Shown here piece by piece: positions 5,819 to 13,008 of a DNA stretch of 17,066 bases. The DNA lies in NCBI GenBank assembly GCA_002371315.1, contig DFHL01000045.1, forward strand, positions 1-17,066, in the 5' to 3' direction. The first letter of the stretch is position 1. Each line of letters begins with the position of its first letter. The DNA is from Bacteroidales bacterium UBA3724 (GTDB lineage Bacteria; Bacteroidota; Bacteroidia; Bacteroidales; P3). The notes below the pieces were generated by a model, which was given only the letters and a program-made list of their open reading frames with translations, was not told where the DNA came from and made no database searches. Made by a program: the position numbers and the translations under genes.

Positions 5819-8800
5819 ATGAAAACAAGAATCACTTTACTCGCTATTATGCTGTCTTTCTTCATAGGACAGCCGAGAAACTCCAACGCCCAGTGTCCCG
5901 ACGGAGCGACACAATGCGCAGTAACGATAGCCTGCGGAGACGTGTACGGCGACGGCTGGAACGGCGCCGCCATCAAGGTGTGGCAAGGGACTACACTACG
6001 CGGAACGGCCACCCTCACCTCGGGCAGCTATGGCGAGGTGGAAATCAACATCTGCAGCGACGACTCGGTGCGCTTCGAATGGCAGAGCGGCCAGCTGGAC
6101 AACGAGGCTTATTTCAGTATCGCCAACGGCGACGGCACGGTTGTCGTTTCGGGCATTTTCGGTTCCGACCTGCACAATGGCCAGACGATAACCAGAATCT
6201 GGCCCACCTGCCCCAGCTGCATCAGGCCGCAAAACCTGAGCGCCACAGCCGACAGCACGTCGGCCCTGGTGTCGTGGACCCCGATGGGAAACGAAAGCAG
6301 CTGGCTCGTGTCGCTCGACGGCGGTGCCGCCCTGACGGTCAACGCGCCCTTCCATACATTCTACAACCTTGCACAATCAAGCCAACACATCGTCAGCGTC
6401 CGCGCGCTGTGCGGCCAAGGCGACACCTCGAACGCTGCCCACATCAGCTTCCGAACCGCCTGCGAACCGATAGCCATCCCTTATTTCAACAACTTCGACG
6501 GCGAGGAGCCGGACGAAATACCCCATTGCTGGAACGGCGTAGCGATGTTTGGCGATATGCCCAGGGTATACGACGAGATGGCCTATTCCGACTCACTGGC
6601 CCTTCTGTTTGGCGCCACACACGGCTACAACATCGTGGCCACCCCGCTGGTGCCGCTGCCTGGCAACGAGATTGCCGTCAACTTCCAGGGCTTCATTGAA
6701 AACGGCCTGGTCATAGGCGACATCAGCCTCATTAACTCGTGGCTGCAAGCCGGCGTGATAAGCGACCTCAGCGACACCTCGACCTTCATTCCTCTGGTCA
6801 ATGTCGACACGATGGACAACAACTGGCACGAATATGAGTTCAATACCTCGTCGCTGTCGGCTGGTCAACAATACTATGTGGCCTTCCGTTTCTATGGCGA
6901 CGACCTGATGTGGGGCAACGCCGCTGTCGACGACATCTCCATCACCCACTACAACGGCTGCAACCGTCCGCTGCTGACCTTCGTCAACTCGGTGGGTGCC
7001 AACACTGCCCTGATTTCGTGGAACAACGCCTGCGACAACGCCACAGGCTACGCCGTCTATATCAGCACCGAAAACAACCCGCAGACCTCGACCTATTTCA
7101 CCACCGTGCAGGACACCTTCTGCATCATTGACGGTCTGCTGCAAAGCACCACCTACTACACCTGGGTGCGCACCGAATGCGACAGCGTCTATGCCGACTA
7201 CAAAGCCGTGCAGTCCTTCACCACAGGCCTGTCGTGCGCCACGGTGTCGGACCTCCAGCTCTTCAATGTCACCCACACGGCAGCGGCCCTCACGTGGCAC
7301 TACGATACCTACTACGGCTTCCCGTCGGTAGGAGCACAGGCTATGCTCTACGACCTGACCGACCTGACGCAGATGCTGCAAAGCACCTATACGACGTCGG
7401 ACAACGCCTATTTCACCGGCCTGCTACCCGGCCACGCCTACAGGGTCTACATTCGCAACACCTGCCAGATTGGCGACGACGTCGATACAGCCAATGCCGT
7501 ATGGCTCGACTTTATGACCGAGTCGTGCAGTTCGGTCGAAGACCAGAACAGCTATAGCAGTTCGGAATACCTGGTGGGCACCTCGATGACCCACTCCTAC
7601 ACCCAAAGCATCTATACTCGCACCGAGATGCCGGCAGTCGACACCATCTATGGCGTTGCCTTCCGCACCGGAAGCGACGTAGCACAGGCACTGACCTTCG
7701 ACCTCTACGTCGGCAACACCAGCCTTGCTGCACTGAGTGCCAACGCTTATGTCCCCCTCAGCAACCTGACGCTGATGGCTTCGTCCTACACCGTGCCTGT
7801 ATCGGCAGCCGGATGGCACATCATACCCTTCGCAACACCGTTCGCGTACGATACAAACCAGAATCTGGTCATAGCGACACACAATCATTCTGGCGTGTTC
7901 TATCTTAACCCCATCAGTTGGCGCTACCACTCCACCGGCGCCATCCAGACCTTCCAGTGGAACAACTTCGGAGCCATCGACCCCGCCGCCCCGTCGTCCT
8001 ATTTCACCGGCTCGTCATACGGTGCCGCCGACGTGCGTTTCATCACCAACTGTACCGTTTCGGGCTGCCTGCCGCCATTCATCTGCCGCACCGATGCCGA
8101 CTCGACCAGCATTAGCGTCACTTGGGTAGCCGAAGGCGACGACAACCCCTTCATCGTACAGTACCGTTCGGCCTACGCCGCCACCTACCAGACGGCCTAC
8201 AGCCCCCTCTACGACACCACCTGCACCATCACAGGCCTCAATCCGGCAACCAGCTACAGCATCCGCGTCGGCACCATCTGCGACGACGACACGCTGTGGA
8301 ACTATGTCAGCCAAACCACCAACTGCGGCCCGCTGGCAACGCCCTACAGCGAGGATTTCGACTCGTATGCCGAGCGCGTTATGCCTCCCTGCTGGACCTA
8401 CAACCCCGAGCGAGTGGACCACCTCTATGGCGGCATCAGCTACAGCGCGCAGTATGCCACCCATTCGCCCTCGACACGCGCCGCCGTCCTGCCGCCGCTT
8501 GCCGCCGACCTCTATACCCTCGAAATCAACTTCCGCGCCCGTCTTGGCGATGCCAGCCAAGGCAACGGCATCCTGATTGGCGTGGCCGACAACAATGGCG
8601 AGAACATCAGCTGGCTCGACACCCTGACGGTGGCCAACCAGTCGATGGACGACTACCGCTGGTTCAACTACAGCTTTGCCGACTATGACGGCGACGGCGG
8701 CCGTATAGCCCTCTCGTTCCTCGCCCCCTACAACACCCTCTACGGCGTCAGTGCCATCATCGACGACATCACCGTTTCGCCCATCTCCAGCTGTCCGGCA

Positions 8801-11251
8801 GTGACGGAGTTCGCCATCAGCAACATCAGCGACGCGTCGGCCGTGACCGTCAGATGGAACAACCCTGCACAGGCCGCACAGTTCCAGATAGCCTGGGACA
8901 CTATAGGAACGCCTCTTTCGCTTGCCGCCAACACTGCAACCGTCGCCGACACCTTCTACACCCTGCCGCAGCTTGTGTCGGGAGCCAAATACAGCTTCTA
9001 TGTCAGCGCAGTCTGCCCCGACGAGCAGAGCACCTGGCGTTCGATCGATTTTGCCGCAGGCACCATCATTATGCGCACCAATGGCGACACCACCGTTACG
9101 GGATGCGGCCTGGCCATATACGACAACGGCGGCCCCGCCGGCATCTACAGCTCCAGCAGCGTCTCGAAGCTGGTTGTCAATCCCTCGGGACAAGGCAACG
9201 CCGTGACATTCCGTGGCGGCACCATCGACCTGTCGCAATGGAGCAACGACGCTCTCTACATCTATGAAGGCGACACCACAGGCGGCACGCCACTTTTCAG
9301 CTGCACCTACACCGGTGGCACGATGACCATCGACACGCTGATAGTCTCCGAACTGGGACCGATGACGTTCCTGTTCGTCACCGACTTCTACGATGTGGCA
9401 GCAGGCTATGAACTCTTCACCGGCTGCGCACCTCTACCCTCCTGTCTGCGTCCACGCAATGTGACGGTTTCGGCCGTGAGCGCCAACAGCACACAGGTCA
9501 GTTGGACCGGCAGCGCACTGAGCTACAACGTATTCTATCGCGAGCAGGGCATCAGCTCGTGGACTGTGCTGTCCTCGCCAAGCAACAGTATCACCATCAC
9601 GGGCCTGACGGAAAGCTCGACCTACGAAGTCAAGGTGCAGGGTGTCTGCAACGGCGGCGACCTTTCGGAGATGAGCACCGTTGTGCTGTTCACCACCACT
9701 TGCGTTCCGGTGACCATCACCCCGTCGACCCCGATCGAAGAGGACTTCGAAAGTCCCACGGCACCAGCCAACTGCTTCACTATGGTCTATGCCGACCCCA
9801 ACCCCACCAACCTGATGCAGCACGACCAGTCGGCAGCCTGGTCCGGCACACGCAGCTTCAGCTTCAGCTCCTACCACAGTTCGTCAAACTATCGCCAGAC
9901 ACTTATCTCGCCGGCCTTCAGCGCCAACGACAGCATACGCCTGCGTTTCCGCTACAGCGATATGATGTTCGGCAACGAGACGATGCGTGTGGGCTACTCC
10001 ACCACAGGCAACTCACCGCAGGACTTCGTATGGACCGACACCATCGTCACCGCAGGCACACCGTGGTTGCTCTACGAAAACGATTTTCCACCCACGGCAC
10101 ACTATGTGGCCATTGACTACCTGTCGGTGTTCCGCTACAATGCCTACATCGACAGTCTCAAAATCAGCGTCGTGCCCACTGCCGACTGCCAAACGCCAAC
10201 CATCGTCAACATTGACGAAGGCCCAGTGAGCATCACCGCCCAGCTCAGTGGTGTGAGCAATCTTGAAGTCCGCATCACCGATGGCGCCTGGAGCGACGGA
10301 CTCAACGGCACCGTGGTTGGCAACGTTGACGAATACACATTCGACGGGCTGACGCCAAACACGCAGTACACCATCGGTTTCCGCAACCGTTGCAGCAACG
10401 GCCTGCAGTCGGAATGGGTGGTTCGCAATGTCCGTACCGCTACAGTCGGCTGTCCCGCTCCGGAAGGCTTTGTGCTGAACGACGCAAGTTACCGCAGCGC
10501 CACATTCGACTGGAATGCCGACGGCGAAGCCAGCGTATGGGAAATCAACGTCTTCAATACCGCATTCAATCAGACCTACACCATTACCGAGCATCCCTTC
10601 ACAGTCGAAGGACTGGCACAGGATGTAGGCTATAGCGCCAAGATCCGTTCCGTCTGCTATGGCGCGCCCGGCCAGTGGAGCCCGACCATAAACTTCCACA
10701 CGCAAAAGTGCAACCCCGTGACAAACATTACTTACGAGGCGATAAGTCACAGCGGATACACCGGAGTCAACCTGCGTTGGGAAGGCGATGCCGAAAGCTA
10801 TGAGCTGCAGTATGGCCCCGAGCACTTCAACGTCGGAATGGGCACGACCGTGACCGGCATCACGGCAACCGAATACCACATCGACAGTATTCCCTCGGAT
10901 GCAAGCTATGACATCTTCATCCGCTCGCATTGCGCAGCTGACGTAACCAGCAACTGGAGCCAGGCCGTCACCATCCGTCCTGTGGGCATTGATGTTACCG
11001 ACGATGCCATAGGTTTCGAGGTCTACCCCAACCCAGCCACCGACCACATAACAGTGTCGCTGACAGGTGCTCACGGTGAAATACACCTGCTGATGACCGA
11101 CCTTAACGGCCGCACAATACGCAATATCAACTTTGTCTGCGATGGCGACTGCGGCCGCCAGATCGAACTCGGAGCCTTCCCCAAAGGCGTCTACTTCATC
11201 CGCGTCAGCACGCAGTCGGACGCTTCCGTCAGAAAAGTCGTCATACGGTAG
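5819..11251 (+). CDS. Giant modular surface protein (FN3, jelly-roll and CUB-like modules) with T9SS sorting domain
   Basis: An 1810-residue protein with a signal peptide (about 1-24, ending SNA-Q). An N-terminal beta module carries 'GDVYGDGWNGA' (30-130). Next come FN3 (134-215), a MAM/cleaved-adhesin-like jelly roll (217-381, beginning 'PYFNNFDGEEP'), two FN3 (382-474, 475-570) and a beta module (571-747). Then FN3 (750-836), a second jelly roll (836-992, 'YSEDFDSYAERVMPPCW'), FN3 (993-1080), a CUB-like module (1081-1203, 'GCGLAIYDNGGPAGIYSSSS') and FN3 (1204-1295). Last are a third jelly roll (1295-1457, 'EEDFESPTAPANCF'), three FN3 (1458-1721) and a type A T9SS domain (1732-1810, 'FEVYPNPATDHITVSL', 'LGAFPKGVYFIRVS'). 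Most module boundaries carry a Cys, as in 'C.RP.NL'. Boundaries are estimates by eye. No catalytic motif was found; an adhesin or glycan-binding role is inferred. A strong terminator follows. Confidence 0.9.
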   Translation: MKTRITLLAIMLSFFIGQPRNSNAQCPDGATQCAVTIACGDVYGDGWNGAAIKVWQGTTLRGTATLTSGSYGEVEINICSDDSVRFEWQSGQLDNEAYFSIANGDGTVVVSGIFGSDLHNGQTITRIWPTCPSCIRPQNLSATADSTSALVSWTPMGNESSWLVSLDGGAALTVNAPFHTFYNLAQSSQHIVSVRALCGQGDTSNAAHISFRTACEPIAIPYFNNFDGEEPDEIPHCWNGVAMFGDMPRVYDEMAYSDSLALLFGATHGYNIVATPLVPLPGNEIAVNFQGFIENGLVIGDISLINSWLQAGVISDLSDTSTFIPLVNVDTMDNNWHEYEFNTSSLSAGQQYYVAFRFYGDDLMWGNAAVDDISITHYNGCNRPLLTFVNSVGANTALISWNNACDNATGYAVYISTENNPQTSTYFTTVQDTFCIIDGLLQSTTYYTWVRTECDSVYADYKAVQSFTTGLSCATVSDLQLFNVTHTAAALTWHYDTYYGFPSVGAQAMLYDLTDLTQMLQSTYTTSDNAYFTGLLPGHAYRVYIRNTCQIGDDVDTANAVWLDFMTESCSSVEDQNSYSSSEYLVGTSMTHSYTQSIYTRTEMPAVDTIYGVAFRTGSDVAQALTFDLYVGNTSLAALSANAYVPLSNLTLMASSYTVPVSAAGWHIIPFATPFAYDTNQNLVIATHNHSGVFYLNPISWRYHSTGAIQTFQWNNFGAIDPAAPSSYFTGSSYGAADVRFITNCTVSGCLPPFICRTDADSTSISVTWVAEGDDNPFIVQYRSAYAATYQTAYSPLYDTTCTITGLNPATSYSIRVGTICDDDTLWNYVSQTTNCGPLATPYSEDFDSYAERVMPPCWTYNPERVDHLYGGISYSAQYATHSPSTRAAVLPPLAADLYTLEINFRARLGDASQGNGILIGVADNNGENISWLDTLTVANQSMDDYRWFNYSFADYDGDGGRIALSFLAPYNTLYGVSAIIDDITVSPISSCPAVTEFAISNISDASAVTVRWNNPAQAAQFQIAWDTIGTPLSLAANTATVADTFYTLPQLVSGAKYSFYVSAVCPDEQSTWRSIDFAAGTIIMRTNGDTTVTGCGLAIYDNGGPAGIYSSSSVSKLVVNPSGQGNAVTFRGGTIDLSQWSNDALYIYEGDTTGGTPLFSCTYTGGTMTIDTLIVSELGPMTFLFVTDFYDVAAGYELFTGCAPLPSCLRPRNVTVSAVSANSTQVSWTGSALSYNVFYREQGISSWTVLSSPSNSITITGLTESSTYEVKVQGVCNGGDLSEMSTVVLFTTTCVPVTITPSTPIEEDFESPTAPANCFTMVYADPNPTNLMQHDQSAAWSGTRSFSFSSYHSSSNYRQTLISPAFSANDSIRLRFRYSDMMFGNETMRVGYSTTGNSPQDFVWTDTIVTAGTPWLLYENDFPPTAHYVAIDYLSVFRYNAYIDSLKISVVPTADCQTPTIVNIDEGPVSITAQLSGVSNLEVRITDGAWSDGLNGTVVGNVDEYTFDGLTPNTQYTIGFRNRCSNGLQSEWVVRNVRTATVGCPAPEGFVLNDASYRSATFDWNADGEASVWEINVFNTAFNQTYTITEHPFTVEGLAQDVGYSAKIRSVCYGAPGQWSPTINFHTQKCNPVTNITYEAISHSGYTGVNLRWEGDAESYELQYGPEHFNVGMGTTVTGITATEYHIDSIPSDASYDIFIRSHCAADVTSNWSQAVTIRPVGIDVTDDAIGFEVYPNPATDHITVSLTGAHGEIHLLMTDLNGRTIRNINFVCDGDCGRQIELGAFPKGVYFIRVSTQSDASVRKVVIR

Positions 11252-11276
11252 CGACAAACAGCCCTAAACAAAAACC

Positions 11277-11310
11277 AGATAAAGCCGCCCAAATTTGGGC
11301 GGCTTTATCT
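11277..11310 (+). terminator. Rho-independent terminator after the giant adhesin gene
   Basis: A perfect 34-bp palindrome: AGATAAAGCCGCCC (11277-11290), AAATTT (11291-11296), GGGCGGCTTTATCT (11297-11310). The GC-rich stem core is flanked by A-runs on the left and T-runs on the right, so it can act on both strands. It lies 26 bases past the stop codon and insulates the adhesin transcript from the accessory genes to the right. Confidence 0.85.
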
Positions 11311-11313
11311 TAT

Positions 11314-11402
11314 CGCCCCAAGCCGCCTACCTCCTCACCACCACCGACGGCAAGCAGCACACCGTCCGCCTGCTGAAGCAATCGGATATCTTTGTAAAAT
11401 AA
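11314..11402 (+). pseudogene. Orphan C-terminal tail of a T9SS cargo gene
   Basis: These 89 bases match the last 96 bases of the intact gene ending at 15042. The in-frame reading AAYLLTTTDGKQHTVRLL and then KQSDIFVK-stop corresponds to ATYLLTLTTADGHQHTVRLL and KQSDIFGQ-stop. A one-base deletion near the left end (CGCCCC against CGCCCCC) and a six-base deletion distinguish the two. No gene body precedes it; the adhesin terminator ends four bases upstream. It is the 3' scar of a lost paralogue of the propeller-like T9SS genes downstream. The short length makes exact boundaries uncertain. Confidence 0.75.
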
Positions 11403-11424
11403 TTTTACGGATATATGCGTAAAA
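11403..11424. promoter_or_regulatory. Inverted repeat upstream of the AAA_14/DUF4143 gene (candidate operator)
   Basis: TTTTACG (11403-11409) and CGTAAAA (11418-11424) form a 7-bp perfect inverted repeat around an AT-rich 8-base centre, about 55 bases before the ATG at 11479. Size and symmetry suit a dimeric DNA-binding protein. A TTTG at 11391-11394 could serve as a -33 box, but no good -7 box follows. The operator role is inferred. Confidence 0.35.
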
Positions 11425-11478
11425 ATACAATAATAATTATTTTTCTGCGTTTATAGCCGAAAAAGAAACACGGGAAAA

Positions 11479-12675
11479 ATGATAGCAAGGAAGGAATATC
11501 TGAATCGACTTATCGCTTTCAAAGACAAACAAGTTGTGAAAGTCATCACGGGCATCCGTCGGTGTGGCAAGTCTACATTGCTGATGCTCTATGCCAATTG
11601 GCTCAAGGATGAGGGCATCCCGTCAGGAAGGATTATCAGCATCAATCTCGAATCGGCTCGCTACGACAACTTAAAAGACCACAAGGCTCTCTATGACGAA
11701 GTGGCTTCGAAAATCAAAGCAAATGGGAAACACTATATCCTACTGGATGAAGTGCAGAATGTCGATGGGTTCGAGCGTGCCATTGAGAGTCTGACAATAG
11801 ATTATGATGTAGATATTTACATTACGGGTTCCAACGCCTATATGCTTTCGTCCGAGTTGGCGACACTTCTCTCAGGCCGATATGTGGAGGTGGCTATGCT
11901 ACCACTGTCGTTTGCCGAATACTGTACCGTATGGCCCAACGGGAACCCCGACCGTCTATTCCAACAGTATATGAAATATGGAGGGTTCCCATTCCTGGCT
12001 GGTGAAAGTGACGAGAATGTCATCAACAGTTACCTTGACGGCATCTACAACACCGTGGTGCTGAAGGACATCATCAAACGCAATGCCATCCGTGACATCA
12101 CATTGTTGGAAAATGTGCTGAAAATGGTTCTCTCTTCCATTGGTAGTGTGGTGTCGCCTGCTTCCATAACCGGGAGTCTGCGCAGCGAAGGCCGTCAGGT
12201 GAGCAACGAGACCGTGGAACGTTATCTGGATATGTTCTGCAACGCCTTCATTCTCAACAAGGCTGTCCGCTATGACATCAAAGGCAAAGCCTACCTTAAG
12301 ACGCTGAACAAATACTACGTCACCGACCTCGGGCTGCGCAACAATGTGCTTGGCTATCGTCAGATTGAACCCTCACACGCATTGGAAAATATCGTCTACC
12401 TCGAATTGCTGCGTCGAGGCTATAAGGTGGACATCGGCAAGTTGAACGATACCGAGATAGATTTCATTGCCCGCAGGCAGGACACAATTGAGTACTATCA
12501 GGTTTCGTATACTGTGAACAACGCGCCAGAAACCCTTGCCCGCGAGATTAGACCCTTCGGCATACTTAGCGACCACTACAGCCGATATCTCATCACTCTC
12601 GACCGTGATTTTATATCGGACATTGACGGCATCCGCAAGGTCAATGCCGTCGACTGGCTGCTAAAAACTAAGTAA
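11479..12675 (+). CDS. AAA_14/DUF4143-family ATPase
   Basis: A 398-residue protein, typical for the family. The N-terminal AAA+ ATPase domain has Walker A 'GIRRCGKST' (residues 25-33), Walker B 'HYILLDEVQ' (85-93) and the sensor-like 'YITGSNAYMLSSELATLLSG' (114-133). 'PLSFAEY' (142-148) is a family signature. The C-terminal DUF4143 domain (about 200-385) carries 'YYVTDLGLRN', 'ENIVYLELLRRGYKV' and 'DTEIDFIARR...EYYQVSYTV', the (D/E)-containing core that resembles a PD-(D/E)XK nuclease fold. Such proteins are widespread in Bacteroidetes; the function is unclear, with nuclease-like or toxin-like roles proposed. It stands alone between the adhesin terminator and the next T9SS gene, and its GC content and codon choice are lower than those of the adhesin, which suggests an accessory gene. 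Confidence 0.9.
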   Translation: MIARKEYLNRLIAFKDKQVVKVITGIRRCGKSTLLMLYANWLKDEGIPSGRIISINLESARYDNLKDHKALYDEVASKIKANGKHYILLDEVQNVDGFERAIESLTIDYDVDIYITGSNAYMLSSELATLLSGRYVEVAMLPLSFAEYCTVWPNGNPDRLFQQYMKYGGFPFLAGESDENVINSYLDGIYNTVVLKDIIKRNAIRDITLLENVLKMVLSSIGSVVSPASITGSLRSEGRQVSNETVERYLDMFCNAFILNKAVRYDIKGKAYLKTLNKYYVTDLGLRNNVLGYRQIEPSHALENIVYLELLRRGYKVDIGKLNDTEIDFIARRQDTIEYYQVSYTVNNAPETLAREIRPFGILSDHYSRYLITLDRDFISDIDGIRKVNAVDWLLKTK

Positions 12676-13008
12676 CTAGTCAAATTTATTTGACAGTTAT
12701 GGCAATTCACGGACATTTGTGGGCATTCGCATTCTATATATGATTTGTGGTTAATTCCTGGCCAATATATGGTAATTACTGCTTCCTCCCTTGTCGGCCA
12801 AGCCTACGGCACACCACGGCTGCGACTTGGCGATAATGCGAGCCTGAAATGTTAAAAATATATAAATAGTGTTAAAAAATAAACTTTTTTGGGGCATTAT
12901 GCTACTTATAGGTGTGACAAGAAAAGTTTTTCAGCGTTCCTTGTCATAGAAGCCCCTAATGGGCTCGGTTAAGAAAACAGATTTACAAATGCAAAAAACA
13001 ACACAACT
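12676..13008 (+). other. Intergenic region and leader of the first propeller-like T9SS gene
   Basis: The region holds no credible ORF. Just past the ATPase gene is a short perfect hairpin GTCAAAT-TT-ATTTGAC (12679-12694) without a T-tract. Around 12782-12792 the string CTTCCTCCCTT recurs before the second paralogue (16091-16101), as does a GTTAAAA-rich stretch (12851 onward; 16146 onward). The last 61 bases are the conserved leader annotated separately. No TAnnTTTG box shared by both copies was found, so the promoter position is unknown. Confidence 0.5.
12948..13008 (+). promoter_or_regulatory. Conserved 61-bp leader, copy 1, with AGCCC/GGGCT hairpin
   Basis: The 61 bases directly before the ATG at 13009 are identical at 57 positions to those before the ATG at 16272, with no gaps. 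The leader contains a stem-loop AGCCC (12951-12955), CTAAT, GGGCT (12961-12965), about 43 bases before the start codon, then an A-rich tract in place of a Shine-Dalgarno site. The stem is unchanged in both copies, and one of the four differences falls in the loop. Conservation above that of the gene bodies suggests a function in expression or recent exchange of the 5' ends. Confidence 0.6.

Noticed and set aside
5819..11251. Repetitive look of the adhesin gene as a possible CRISPR or tandem DNA repeat.
   Set aside because: Repetition is at the level of protein domains of 80-160 residues with diverged DNA; no short regular direct repeats with spacers were seen.
8015..11257. Long minus-strand open frames (about 400 codons each) opposite the giant adhesin gene.
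   Set aside because: They are shadows of the GC-rich, C-ending codon pattern of the plus-strand gene. The translations are low-complexity Val/Gly/Ala/Asp-rich with no recognisable domain, while the plus strand gives FN3 and jelly-roll modules and a T9SS domain.
12951..12965. The leader hairpin AGCCC-N5-GGGCT as a rho-independent terminator.
   Set aside because: The stem is only 5 bp, no T-tract follows, and it lies about 43 bases before a start codon in both copies.
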